Shown: positions 1 through 7,762, counted from the first letter of the stretch. The stretch: 17,749 bases of DNA from Gemmatimonadota bacterium (GCA_027294815.1 JAPULP010000193.1:1-17749), one strand, 5' to 3'. Numbers and translations are program-made. The notes: a model not told the origin generated them from the sequence alone.

Positions 1-321
1 CACCACCGGCCCCTGAACGAGCGAGTCGATCGCGGCGCTGTCACCGAAAGGTTCAAACCAGATGAGCCCACGACTCTCGACGGCCGCACCGCCGCCTGCG
101 ACCTGCATCGCATTGGCCACACTCGATTCGACGTATCCAGTGAAGGACGTGTCTCCTTCCAACACCCCCGTCAGGACGGTGTCGATGAGTTCGATCGTGG
201 CGCTGGGACAGAACTCAGGGCAAGAGCCGGGCGTTGTGATGTTCTGCTCGCACGCCAGAACGCCCACAGCAAGTCCGCCGATCAACGCAAATCGCTTCTG
301 TATTTCCATCAATCCATCCAT
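1..321 (-). CDS. Partial secreted lipoprotein, N-terminal 107 residues
   Basis: The minus-strand frame starting at 321 stays open for 107 codons and runs off the left edge, so only the N-terminus is present. It begins with a short basic stretch (QKRF), then a hydrophobic segment ending in the lipobox VLAC (Cys24). This predicts a signal-peptidase-II lipoprotein, lipidated at that Cys. The mature start is CEQNITTPGSCPEFCPS, a Cys/Pro-rich linker, followed by a soluble region with alternating hydrophobic residues. A second in-frame ATG at 309 would shorten the signal by four residues; neither start has a strong Shine-Dalgarno. It lies 31 nt after the cdd stop on the same strand and may be cotranscribed. 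Function is unknown. The signal peptide and lipobox are seen; cell-surface location and the Gemmatimonadota-like style are inferred. Confidence 0.75.
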   Translation of the reverse strand, partial: MDGLMEIQKRFALIGGLAVGVLACEQNITTPGSCPEFCPSATIELIDTVLTGVLEGDTSFTGYVESSVANAMQVAGGGAAVESRGLIWFEPFGDSAAIDSLVQGPVV

Positions 322-352
322 GCTCGTTTTAACACAGATCATGCTCGCCTGA

Positions 353-742
353 TCACGGAGCGAGGTCTTCCGCTCCGAACGGGTCGGGCATCAAATCGGC
401 CAACATCCAGCGACGTGAACCTGACGGCCCAACGGCCTCGACCACCAAATCCGCGGCCATTTCCGACAATACCTGTCGACAAGCGCCGCACGGCGCCGAG
501 GGGGGCGTCGCGTCGGACACGACCACCAGGCGATCGAACTTCCTGGCTCCGGCGGCAACCGCCGCCCCCAGCGCCACGCGTTCGGCGCAGTTCGTCACCC
601 CAAAAGCGGCGTTCTCCACGTTGGCGCCGACGAAGATACGCCCCTCCGTATCCTGCAACGCCGCCCCCACCTTGAACCCGCTATAGGGGGCGTAGGCGTT
701 CGCCTGGGCCTCGGTAGCCGCCTGGATCAGCCGGTCCTTCAT
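353..742 (-). CDS. cdd: Cytidine deaminase
   Basis: It hydrolytically deaminates cytidine and deoxycytidine to uridine and deoxyuridine in the cytosol, in pyrimidine salvage. The 129 residues match the short homotetrameric class. The zinc and catalytic signature is complete: NCAERVAL supplies Cys52 and the proton-shuttling Glu54, and PCGACRQVL supplies Cys85 and Cys88. The N-terminal APYSGFKVGAAL and the GANVENAAFG nucleoside-binding segment are also present. The ATG at 742 is preceded by GGAG six bases away, a good ribosome-binding site in the 15-nt gap after deoB. The gene is the third in a run with alr and deoB. DeoB would handle the pentose phosphate from nucleosides once a phosphorylase (not in the window) has acted. 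Identification is secure. Confidence 0.97.
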   Translation of the reverse strand: MKDRLIQAATEAQANAYAPYSGFKVGAALQDTEGRIFVGANVENAAFGVTNCAERVALGAAVAAGARKFDRLVVVSDATPPSAPCGACRQVLSEMAADLVVEAVGPSGSRRWMLADLMPDPFGAEDLAP

Positions 743-757
743 CCCTCGCTCCGCGGT

Positions 758-1930
758 TCAGCCATAGATATCGGGGAGGAAAGATAGCCCAATCTCCGCG
801 TCAATCCCGAAATAGTCGGCCACGGTTGCCCCCACATCGACGAACGCCCTCGACCCGAGGGCGGCAGGGTGGACTCGTGGACCGGTAACGAGAATCGGGA
901 CCGCCTCGCGCGAGTGGTCGGTGGACCGGGTCGTGGGGTCGTTCCCGTGGTCCGCGGTGAGAATCATCAGATCCTCGTCCCGAAGCAACCCAACCAGCTC
1001 CGGCAACCTGCGATCCAGCTCTTCCAACCCCTTATGAAACCCCGGGATGTCGTTCCTGTGCCCCCACGTCTGGTCGAACTCGATGACGTTGGCGAGCAAT
1101 AACCCAGAATCCAATGTCCGCAGGGCGTCGGCGATGAAGGTATAGGCCTCCTCGTTCGTGGACGTGTGCCGGCTGGCGATGCCGCGACCGGCAAACAGGT
1201 CGTCGACCTTCCCAACCCCGACTCGCTCCACGCCCGCCGCCGCCAGACGATCCAGCAGCGTGGGACCCGGGGGCTCGAGCGAGAAATCCTTCCGACGCGC
1301 CGACAGCCGTTCGAAGGCCCCAGGTTGGCCGACAAAGGGACGAGCAATGACCCGTGCCACGCCGTGCTCGCCCACCAGAATATCCCGGGCGGCACGCGCC
1401 CCGGCGTACAGCTCGTCAAGCGAGATCCGATCCTGGTGCGCCGCGATCTGAAAGACACTGTCCGCAGACGTGTAGAGAATCCACGCGCCCGTCTCGAGGT
1501 GCTCGGCCCCGTATTCCTCGATCACCGCGGTGCCGGAGGCTGGTTTGTTGGCCAACACCCCCCTGCCGGTGGCCCGCGTGAACCGGTCGACGACTTCCGC
1601 CGGAAACCCGTTCGGGTATACCGGAAAGGGCCCGTCCAAGATGACGCCGCACAACTCCCAATGCCCCGTTATTGAATCCTTGCCGTACGACTGCGGCACG
1701 GCTACACCATGAGCGGCTCGGGGCTCCGAACAACTCATCCCGTCGAGCGGACGGCAACACCCGAGTCCCAACGCTTCGAGGAATGGAAGATTCAAACCAC
1801 CCACTGCGCGCGCCATGTTGCCAAGCGTGTTGCTTCCCACGTCGCCGTATTCCTCGGCGTCGGGCGCCGCACCAATGCCAACGCCATCGAGGACGATGAG
1901 CGCTACTCGGCCGGATCGGCGGGGATTCAC
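758..1930 (-). CDS. deoB: Phosphopentomutase
   Basis: It interconverts ribose-1-phosphate and ribose-5-phosphate, and the deoxyribose equivalents, feeding nucleoside sugars into central metabolism. At 390 residues it fits the family, a metalloenzyme of the alkaline-phosphatase superfamily. The expected di-manganese ligands are all visible: Asp15 (VLDGVG), Asp286 and His291 (FDQTWGH), Asp327 and His328 (TADHGN), and His339 (TDHSRE). Thr88 in KDSITGHWE is the likely phosphorylated residue. The start is GTG at 1930, overlapping the alr stop as GTGA. No Shine-Dalgarno is obvious, so translational coupling to alr is likely. cdd follows after 15 nt. Confidence 0.97.
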   Translation of the reverse strand: MNPRRSGRVALIVLDGVGIGAAPDAEEYGDVGSNTLGNMARAVGGLNLPFLEALGLGCCRPLDGMSCSEPRAAHGVAVPQSYGKDSITGHWELCGVILDGPFPVYPNGFPAEVVDRFTRATGRGVLANKPASGTAVIEEYGAEHLETGAWILYTSADSVFQIAAHQDRISLDELYAGARAARDILVGEHGVARVIARPFVGQPGAFERLSARRKDFSLEPPGPTLLDRLAAAGVERVGVGKVDDLFAGRGIASRHTSTNEEAYTFIADALRTLDSGLLLANVIEFDQTWGHRNDIPGFHKGLEELDRRLPELVGLLRDEDLMILTADHGNDPTTRSTDHSREAVPILVTGPRVHPAALGSRAFVDVGATVADYFGIDAEIGLSFLPDIYG

Positions 1931-3012
1931 GACGGTGAGTAGTGACGGGGCAATCGAGATCCGAGCCCGACGAGGATCTCATACGAAATCGTTCCCGCCC
2001 CTGCCGCAAACTCGTCGAGCGTAATTCTCCCTTCGCCGTCGGCGCCGATCACGGTCGCGACATCGCCAACAACGAATTCGTCACTGCCGCTCGGTCCCAA
2101 ATTCACCATGGACATATCCATTGTGACCCGTCCCACCAACGGAAATCGCCGACCTCGAACGAGCACGGCCGCGCGACCTTGCACGGCGCGGGGCAGGCCG
2201 TCCGCGTATCCAATCCCGAGGGTCGCGACCGTGGTTTCTTGGTCTGCCGTCCACTCGGCGCCGTAACTCACGCTTTCGCCCGCGGGCACGCGTCGGAGAC
2301 TCATCACGCGCGCGCGGACCGAGACAACCGGCGACGGTCTTGGTAGGGCGTTGCCGATCTCTCCTCCGTACAGGAAAATGCCGGGCCGCACGAGATCGAA
2401 GTGGTCGTCCACCCGCCAGGTGCCCGCACTGTTGCAAACGTGTACGAGTCGCGGGCGGTCGCCGAATGCATTCAACGCGGCCCGCAAACGCTCTAGTTGC
2501 AGCGCGACCGTGTCACCATCCTCGTCGGGTGAGTGGAAATGGGTGAAGACCCCTTCCGGCGCGGAGGCGGCCACCACCGCGAGCGCAGTAGCGTCATCCC
2601 ATCGCACCCCCGCACGGGACATTCCCGTGTCGATCTCGCAATGATACGGACGATCCGACGGCCACTGACGAATGACGGCTGGGGCGTCGAGCACCGGTCG
2701 GAGATCGTACTCGAGCAACGCTCCGAGCTGCGTTGCGTTGGCGGGTGTGAATACGACGATCGGCCGCTCGATTCCAAATTCACGCAACTCGCGTCCTTCG
2801 TCCACCGTTGCCACGCCGAAACCCCACGGATCGACCGCCTCGAGCGCACGCACGACAGCGTGGACGCCGAGTCCGTAACCATTCGCCTTTATCATGGGAC
2901 GGAGCGCCGCGTCGGGCGCCGCGCGGCGCACCGCCCGGGCGTTTTCGACAAGGTTATCGAGGTCGACCTCGACCCAAGCACGGTCGTTGGGTTGATTCGT
3001 TGACACGGTCAC
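1927..3012 (-). CDS. alr: Alanine racemase
   Basis: This PLP enzyme converts L-alanine to D-alanine for the peptidoglycan stem peptide. The 361 residues follow the fold-type III plan: an N-terminal barrel carrying the PLP lysine Lys42 (MIKANGYGLG), the RPGIFLYG segment (Arg210) that contacts the PLP ring, and a C-terminal beta domain with catalytic Tyr250 (SVSYGAEW). VGRVTMDMSMVNL is the usual C-terminal active-site segment. The start is GTG at 3012; another in-frame GTG lies two codons on. Neither has a clear ribosome-binding site, and a predicted promoter ends a few bases upstream, so the mRNA may be nearly leaderless. It heads the alr-deoB-cdd run. Pairing D-Ala synthesis with nucleoside salvage is probably transcriptional convenience rather than one pathway. 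Confidence 0.96.
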   Translation of the reverse strand: MTVSTNQPNDRAWVEVDLDNLVENARAVRRAAPDAALRPMIKANGYGLGVHAVVRALEAVDPWGFGVATVDEGRELREFGIERPIVVFTPANATQLGALLEYDLRPVLDAPAVIRQWPSDRPYHCEIDTGMSRAGVRWDDATALAVVAASAPEGVFTHFHSPDEDGDTVALQLERLRAALNAFGDRPRLVHVCNSAGTWRVDDHFDLVRPGIFLYGGEIGNALPRPSPVVSVRARVMSLRRVPAGESVSYGAEWTADQETTVATLGIGYADGLPRAVQGRAAVLVRGRRFPLVGRVTMDMSMVNLGPSGSDEFVVGDVATVIGADGEGRITLDEFAAGAGTISYEILVGLGSRLPRHYSPS

Positions 3013-3029
3013 CGATCAGCGAGTATTGT
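3000..3029 (+). promoter_or_regulatory. Predicted promoter of mazG
   Basis: A perfect TTGACA (3000-3005) is followed after 18 bp by TATTGT (3024-3029), four of six consensus matches. The -35 lies inside the first codons of alr, and the -10 shares bases with the alr -10 on the other strand. Initiation would fall about three bases before the mazG ATG at 3039, suggesting an almost leaderless mRNA. Sequence match only. Confidence 0.35.
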
Positions 3030-3053
3030 ACCGGCGGGATGACGCAAAGGCAA
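3025..3053 (-). promoter_or_regulatory. Predicted promoter of alr-deoB-cdd
   Basis: On the minus strand TTGCCT (3053-3048) is separated by exactly 17 bp from TACAAT (3030-3025). The -10 box matches the sigma-70 consensus at 5 of 6 positions and the -35 at 4 of 6. Predicted initiation near 3018 leaves a leader of about six bases before the GTG at 3012. It overlaps the start of mazG and the predicted mazG promoter. Sequence match only. Confidence 0.4.
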
Positions 3054-3803
3054 GAACCATCAGCGCTTGGACGCATCGTAGAACTGGTGCGGGATCTCCG
3101 AAATCGGTGTTCGTGGGACCGCGCGCAGACCCGTGCGACCCTGCGGCCCTACCTCGTCGAGGAGGTCCTCGAGCTCGATCACGCGCTGGCCGCGAACGAC
3201 GCGGACGCCATCAAGCAGGAGGTCGGCGACGTGCTCTTGCACGTGGCCTTTCAGATCGTGCTCGGGGAAGAAACCGGCGAGTTCGGCTCGGAGGACGTCA
3301 CCAACGCGATTGTGACGAAGATGAAGCGCCGGCACCCTCACCTGTTCGACTTAGGTGACGAGCCAGAGACATGGGAAAGGCAAAAGCTACGAGAATCCAG
3401 TTCGACGGCGAGCATCCTGGACGGTCTTCCGCCTACTCTTCCCGCCATCCTGATGGCCTATCGACTGCAAGAGCGCGCTGCGGGCGTGGGATTCGATTGG
3501 CCCGACACCGACGGACCGCGCGCCAAGATTTCCGAGGAGCTGACGGAGCTCGATCAAGAAATCGAGAACGGACAGGATACGGGTCGAGTCGAGGCGGAGA
3601 TCGGCGACCTACTTTTTTCGATCGTCAACCTCGCGCGAAAGATCGGCTGCGATCCCCGCGCTGCATTGGAAAAAGCCAATCAGAAGTTCGAACGCCGCTT
3701 CAGAGATGTGGAGCGACTGGCCGCCGAACGTGATGTGGACGTGGGGCGCGCGTCATTGGAGGAGTTGGAAGTCTTGTGGAAGGAAGCCAAACAGTCCGGC
3801 TAG
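3039..3803 (+). CDS. mazG: Nucleoside triphosphate pyrophosphohydrolase MazG
   Basis: It hydrolyses nucleoside triphosphates to the monophosphate and pyrophosphate, cleaning the nucleotide pool and influencing ppGpp levels in species where it has been studied. The 254 residues carry both tandem MazG helical domains, like the 263-residue E. coli protein. Domain 1 has EEVLE at 41-45 and EVGD at 61-64; domain 2 has EELTE at 166-170 and EIGD at 187-190, the acidic magnesium-binding helices. The diagnostic CSWDRAQT motif lies near residue 24. The frame is open upstream to 2808, but that would overlap alr by about 200 bp with non-homologous sequence, so the ATG at 3039 is chosen. It diverges from alr and its TAG overlaps the asnS stop. 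Confidence 0.95.
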   Translation: MTQRQEPSALGRIVELVRDLRNRCSWDRAQTRATLRPYLVEEVLELDHALAANDADAIKQEVGDVLLHVAFQIVLGEETGEFGSEDVTNAIVTKMKRRHPHLFDLGDEPETWERQKLRESSSTASILDGLPPTLPAILMAYRLQERAAGVGFDWPDTDGPRAKISEELTELDQEIENGQDTGRVEAEIGDLLFSIVNLARKIGCDPRAALEKANQKFERRFRDVERLAAERDVDVGRASLEELEVLWKEAKQSG

Positions 3804-5098
3804 GGGCGAAGGCGGTGCATCTGGCGCGGGAACGCGATCGCTTCGCGGACGTGCGGTATGCCACACACCCACGCCACCGTGCGCTCCACTCCAAGTCCGA
3901 AACCGGAGTGCACGAATGTCCCGTACTTGCGCAGATCGAGATACCATCCATACGCATCCTCCGGCAATCCTTCCTCGCGGATTCGTGACAGCAGGATGTC
4001 GTGGTCGTCTTCTCGCTGGCTCCCTCCGATGATTTCTCCGTAGCCTTCCGGCGCTAGGCAGTCGTTGCACAACACCGTGCGTGGATCGTCCGGATTGCGT
4101 TTCATGTAGAAGGCTTTGGCTTCCTTGGGGTAGTTGTACACGAACACCGGACGATCATGCCACGTGGCGATCATCGTCTCATCCTCCGCACCAAGATCCT
4201 TGCCCCACTCGATGTTCTGGCCCTCTGCTTGAAGCTTGGCCACGGCGTCTGAGTACGAAATGCGGGGGAACGGTGCCTGCACGGCCTCGAGCCGGGTCGT
4301 GTCACGTTCGAGCGTTTCCAGCTCTGGCTTTCTCCGTTCGAGGCAACGTTCGACGATGTAGCACACGAAATCCTGCTGCAGATCCATGTTCGCGTCGGAA
4401 TCGTACCAAGCCACCTCGGGCTCCACCATCCAGAACTCCGTCAGGTGCCGGCGCGTCTTCGATTTCTCTGCTCGGAAGGTTGGCCCGAAGCAATACACCT
4501 TGCCGAGGGCCGCGGCAGCGGCCTCGAGATACAGCTGACCGGTTTGCGCCAGATACGCCTTGCCGAGGTCGAAGTAGTCCGTCTCGAACAGCGTGGTGGC
4601 TTCCTCGCCGATCGCAGCGGTCAGAAGTGGAGTGTCGACCAGATAAAAATCACGCTCGTGAAAGAAGTCGCGTATCGCCTGCACCACCTCGTGACGCACC
4701 TTCATGATGGCTGCCTGACGACTGCTCCGCAGCCAGAGGTGACGACGTTCGAAGAGAAAGCTCGTGCCGTGTTCTTTGGGAGTGATGGGAAAATCGACAC
4801 TGCCGCCGATGATCTCGATGCCCGTCAAACCCAACTCGACGCCGCCGGGCGAGCGCGGGTCGGCCCGGACCTCGCCCGTTACGCTGACGGAGGTTTCCTG
4901 GGTCAGCTCTTTGACCCCTTCCCACACCACCTCATCCACCTCATTCTTGGGAACGACGCATTGCAAGTACCCAGTACCATCGCGCAGGACAACAAAGGCG
5001 ATCTTCCCGCTGGAGCGGGTTCGAGCGACCCATGCCCTGAGCGAAACACGCTCGCCCACGCGATTGGGAAGATCCCGGATGCGAAGCACGTCCTCCAT
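3800..5098 (-). CDS. asnS: Asparaginyl-tRNA synthetase
   Basis: This class IIb aminoacyl-tRNA synthetase charges tRNA-Asn with asparagine. The 432 residues comprise an N-terminal OB-fold anticodon-binding domain (about 15-100) and a catalytic core. Class II motif 2 is GPTFRAEKSKTRRHLTEFW at about 205-223, followed by MVEPE, and motif 3 is SGFGLGVERTV at 398-408. QTGQLYLEA at 185-193 stands where AspRS has its QSPQ loop, which argues for asparagine specificity, as does the FWMVEPE signature. AspRS-like activity cannot be fully excluded by eye. The ATG at 5098 starts the OB-fold directly; no strong Shine-Dalgarno precedes it. It converges with mazG, sharing CTAG at the stops, so no terminator can lie between them. 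Confidence 0.94.
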   Translation of the reverse strand: MEDVLRIRDLPNRVGERVSLRAWVARTRSSGKIAFVVLRDGTGYLQCVVPKNEVDEVVWEGVKELTQETSVSVTGEVRADPRSPGGVELGLTGIEIIGGSVDFPITPKEHGTSFLFERRHLWLRSSRQAAIMKVRHEVVQAIRDFFHERDFYLVDTPLLTAAIGEEATTLFETDYFDLGKAYLAQTGQLYLEAAAAALGKVYCFGPTFRAEKSKTRRHLTEFWMVEPEVAWYDSDANMDLQQDFVCYIVERCLERRKPELETLERDTTRLEAVQAPFPRISYSDAVAKLQAEGQNIEWGKDLGAEDETMIATWHDRPVFVYNYPKEAKAFYMKRNPDDPRTVLCNDCLAPEGYGEIIGGSQREDDHDILLSRIREEGLPEDAYGWYLDLRKYGTFVHSGFGLGVERTVAWVCGIPHVREAIAFPRQMHRLRP

Positions 5099-5130
5099 GG
5101 GCGAGAATGGTAGGGTGAGTTTGCGGAAAA

Positions 5131-5175
5131 GGGAAGACGGAAGGACGGAAAGTCGGACAGTCGGACAGTCGGTCA
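5131..5175. repeat. Short tandem repeat island upstream of asnS
   Basis: Three consecutive octamers, AGTCGGAC, AGTCGGAC and AGTCGGTC, occupy 5151-5174. They are preceded by degenerate AGACGGA/AGGACGGA units at 5135-5149. That 15-bp stretch (AGACGGAAGGACGGA) occurs again exactly at 7775-7789, upstream of another minus-strand gene. The island fills much of the 145-bp gap between divergent asnS and phhB, so it could contain or displace promoter elements. I saw no convincing -10/-35 pair for either gene. Confidence 0.8.
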
Positions 5176-5243
5176 GTTTAATCTTGGGGGACGGCGCTGG
5201 TCCCTAGGGCACTCTTCCCTGAACTCGATATCGGTGAGGTCCC

Positions 5244-5576
5244 ATGAGCAACGAACTAGCAGCGAAGGATTGCGTGCCTTGCAGAGGTGGAGTGCCCCCG
5301 CTCAAGGGGGAGGAGGTACAGAACCTGCTGACGCAGCTCGGCAACGCCTGGACGGTGATCGACGATCACCACCTGCACAAGGATTACCGATTCAAAGACT
5401 TTGTCGACGCGTTGGCGTTCACGAACCGGATCGGCGGCATCGCGGAGGAGCAAAGCCACCATCCGGACATCTACCTGGCATGGGGCAAGGTGGGGGTCAC
5501 AATCTGGACGCACAAAATCGATGGTCTCACGGAGAGCGATTTCGTGTTCGCGGCGAAGTGTGACGAGGCGGGGTAA
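5244..5576 (+). CDS. phhB: 4a-hydroxytetrahydrobiopterin dehydratase
   Basis: It dehydrates the 4a-hydroxypterin formed by aromatic amino-acid hydroxylases, recycling tetrahydropterin; in bacteria without such hydroxylases its role is less certain. The 110-residue length is typical. The family signature is present: EEQSHHPDIYLAWGKVGVTIWTH, here in two parts, with the catalytic histidines at 72-73, Pro74, Trp80 and a third conserved His90. The C-terminal GLTESDFVFAAKCD is also characteristic. The ATG at 5244 is preceded by GAGG four bases away, a good Shine-Dalgarno. No hydroxylase gene is in the window. It is transcribed alone, diverging from asnS and converging on the LVIVD-repeat gene; a repeat island starts three bases after its stop. 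Confidence 0.95.
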   Translation: MSNELAAKDCVPCRGGVPPLKGEEVQNLLTQLGNAWTVIDDHHLHKDYRFKDFVDALAFTNRIGGIAEEQSHHPDIYLAWGKVGVTIWTHKIDGLTESDFVFAAKCDEAG

Positions 5577-5578
5577 AG

Positions 5579-5667
5579 AATATCCAATATCCAATATTGA
5601 ATATCCAATATCGAAGAATGACTTTTGGATATTGGATATTGGATATTCAATATTGGATATTCAATCT
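5579..5667. repeat. Inverted heptamer array between convergent stops
   Basis: Left array, period 7: ATATCCA, ATATCCA, ATATTGA, ATATCCA, ATATCGA (5580-5614). Right array, also period 7: TGGATAT three times, TCAATAT, TGGATAT, TCAATCT (5626-5667). The right array is largely the reverse complement of the left, including the variant unit. The perfect inverted repeat is 27 bp (5586-5612 with 5635-5661) around a 22-nt spacer. Other registers can also pair. It begins 3 nt after the phhB stop and ends 5 nt before the LVIVD-gene stop. It could act as a bidirectional terminator or RNA-stabilising hairpin, but it is AT-rich and lacks a classical U-run. Confidence 0.9.
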
Positions 5668-5672
5668 CCCTC

Positions 5673-7724
5673 CTACATCACCGGCCGATCCCTCGGCTCC
5701 AACTTCACGGACCACAGTCCGCTGCTGATGTCCGAGAAGAAGATGTGTCCCTTGTGCGGAATCACGCTCCAGGCCGCCGCCGAGTTCGGGATCCAGCCGA
5801 GCGGGTCGTTGGCTTTGTAGACGGCGATCTCGCGGCCCTGCGTGTACAGATTCCCCATCAGCTCACCCGACACGTCGACCAGCCGCATCCCGCCCTCATA
5901 GTACGCTTGGTAGAGGATGTCGTTCTCGACCCAAATGTTGTGTGTGCCGTATTCTGACACCTCGTAGCGCGCCACCATCTCCGGCTTCTCCGGATCCGTC
6001 ATGTCCAGGATTTGGATGTACCCCGACGTGGCCCGCGGGTACCCTCCCCTTCCCGTCTCGGGGTCGTACGCCTGTCGATGATCGGGTCCGTTCCCCTCCC
6101 ACGCGAGCCCCTGGCGACTAACGATTTCGTCGCCGACGAACAGATAGAACCTCCCGCTGGATTCCGACACGTAAGGAAACACCGCGTGCGTGCGACCCGT
6201 CGGGATTGGATAGACACCGATGAGTTTCGGATTCTCAATCGATCCACCCCAGCGGCCGTTGCCAACGTCGACGGCAACAACGCCAGTCTCCCATTCCGCC
6301 GAGTAGGCCACGCCGTCGTGAATCCACAGGTCGTGAATACGGCTATCGGGGTGGTTGTACTCACTCACGTACTTGGGGTTGTAAATATCCCGTAGGTCCA
6401 GGATCACGTACTTGTCACCACCGGCGAGTGCGAACAGATAGTCGTTGGTTGCGTACACGTTGTGCACACCACCCGTCAGGCCGTTCCCATCAAAAGTCGA
6501 GGCGATGGTCGGATGGGCCGGGTCCGCCAAATCCAGGATGACGACGCCGTTCCGTCTATTGGACGCACCCTCACGGGAGAGGACCGCATAGCGTCCATCG
6601 GGAGATGCTTTCACGTCGTTGATCGACCGGGCATCGATTTGGACCGAGTCGGTCTTGAAGATGTTACTGGGATCCGTGACATCCCACACGAAAGCGTGGT
6701 TTGGTGCCTGCCGCGCCCCGGTCAACGCGTAGTCCCGCCCATCGACACCTTCGAACACCCACAAATCGCTCGTGTAATGCGTGGTCTGCCGGCCGTGCCC
6801 CACAACACTTACCCGTTGAATCACATCGCGTTTGACAACGGTAAAACGCCGGTTGGCGGTCACCGGTCCCGCCGAAGCCATCACGGTGTACACGCCCGGA
6901 ACATCGGCGACCACTTTGCCGTCGATGATTTGGCCCGGTGCGGAGGGAGCGATGATTCCTTCCGCGGGCTTGAACGCCAGCGTCCACGTCACCGGAACTC
7001 CGTCAACGACCAGACCGCGATCGTCGCGCGCAACAGCAGAAAGATTCTGGACGTCACCCGTGCGCACCTCGTCCTCACCGCCGACGATATCGAGTCGTGT
7101 CGCGGTGAGCGGCTCCACTTGGTATTCCTTCTGAGCGGTCACCCCTTGAAAGGTGGCCGCGATCGTCGTCGTGCCGGTGCCCTCTCCCCGGACATATCCA
7201 TACCGATCGACCGACGCCACGCTGGGATCGGCGCTCCTCCACTCGAAGGCGGCATCAGGCCGCGACGATCCATCGGCGTGGTACGCGGTCGCCTCGTGCA
7301 GAATCGTCGTGCCTTCGTACAACGTCCCGGGCTCCGGGCTTATCTCGACCCGTTCGACGGCCGGCCAATTGACTCGGACGGGCACCTCAATGCTTGGCGG
7401 CCGCCGGTTGGCGTCGGGCGGCAATGCGACAGTCGCGACAATCTGATATTCTCCGGGCGCCACCGCCGTCAGTCGACCATCTTCATATCGGACCCCACGA
7501 AAGGCGCCGCCGATGCGAATGGGTACGTCAACAACGTTACCCGACGCATCAAATGCGGTGACGGTAAAACGCACCGACTCGCCTCGCGTCAACACGACGG
7601 AGCTCGGGGTGGCCTGCAAGCGGGTGACGGTGAGTGCTCGTCCCAGGTCTTCCTGCGCGGTAACCGGCACGACGAAGCCGGCCAGCAAGAAGGTGAGGGC
7701 GGAAAGGCGGACGATCTTCGACAT
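5673..7724 (-). CDS. Secreted Ig-like and LVIVD-repeat protein
   Basis: This is a 683-residue exported protein of unknown function. MSKIVRLSALTFLLAGFVVP followed by VTAQ is a Sec signal peptide with probable cleavage after residue 23 or 24. Residues about 30-300 look like three bacterial Ig-like (BIG) domains, with units such as LTRGESVRFTVTAFD and ADPSVASVDRYGYVRG. From about 300 the LVIVD-type beta-propeller repeats begin, with recurring blades ending in FVWDVTDPSN, VVILDLADPAHP, YVILDLRDIYNP, VVAVDV, IQILDMTDPEKP and MRLVDVSG. This suggests a propeller domain displayed outside the cytoplasmic membrane. No catalytic motif was recognised. The ATG at 7724 has GGAG eight bases upstream. It is monocistronic and convergent with phhB. 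The domain calls follow family resemblance; any role in surface binding is inference. Confidence 0.85.
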   Translation of the reverse strand: MSKIVRLSALTFLLAGFVVPVTAQEDLGRALTVTRLQATPSSVVLTRGESVRFTVTAFDASGNVVDVPIRIGGAFRGVRYEDGRLTAVAPGEYQIVATVALPPDANRRPPSIEVPVRVNWPAVERVEISPEPGTLYEGTTILHEATAYHADGSSRPDAAFEWRSADPSVASVDRYGYVRGEGTGTTTIAATFQGVTAQKEYQVEPLTATRLDIVGGEDEVRTGDVQNLSAVARDDRGLVVDGVPVTWTLAFKPAEGIIAPSAPGQIIDGKVVADVPGVYTVMASAGPVTANRRFTVVKRDVIQRVSVVGHGRQTTHYTSDLWVFEGVDGRDYALTGARQAPNHAFVWDVTDPSNIFKTDSVQIDARSINDVKASPDGRYAVLSREGASNRRNGVVILDLADPAHPTIASTFDGNGLTGGVHNVYATNDYLFALAGGDKYVILDLRDIYNPKYVSEYNHPDSRIHDLWIHDGVAYSAEWETGVVAVDVGNGRWGGSIENPKLIGVYPIPTGRTHAVFPYVSESSGRFYLFVGDEIVSRQGLAWEGNGPDHRQAYDPETGRGGYPRATSGYIQILDMTDPEKPEMVARYEVSEYGTHNIWVENDILYQAYYEGGMRLVDVSGELMGNLYTQGREIAVYKANDPLGWIPNSAAAWSVIPHKGHIFFSDISSGLWSVKLEPRDRPVM

Positions 7725-7750
7725 GGCTGCGACTCCGACAATGGGACAGA

Positions 7751-7762
7751 AGCAATATTGCT
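7751..7762. promoter_or_regulatory. Perfect 12-bp palindrome upstream of the LVIVD gene
   Basis: AGCAATATTGCT is perfectly self-complementary and lies 26-38 bp before the LVIVD-gene ATG. TATAGC sits next to it on the minus strand as a weak -10-like hexamer. This is an operator-like geometry, but 12-bp AT-rich palindromes also occur by chance. Confidence 0.25.

Noticed and set aside
2808..3038. 77-residue N-terminal extension of MazG
   Set aside because: It overlaps alr on the other strand with Arg/Pro-rich sequence unlike MazG; the family N-terminus starts at 3039.
5579..5667. CRISPR array
   Set aside because: Units are 7 bp, contiguous and without unique spacers, and no cas gene is nearby.
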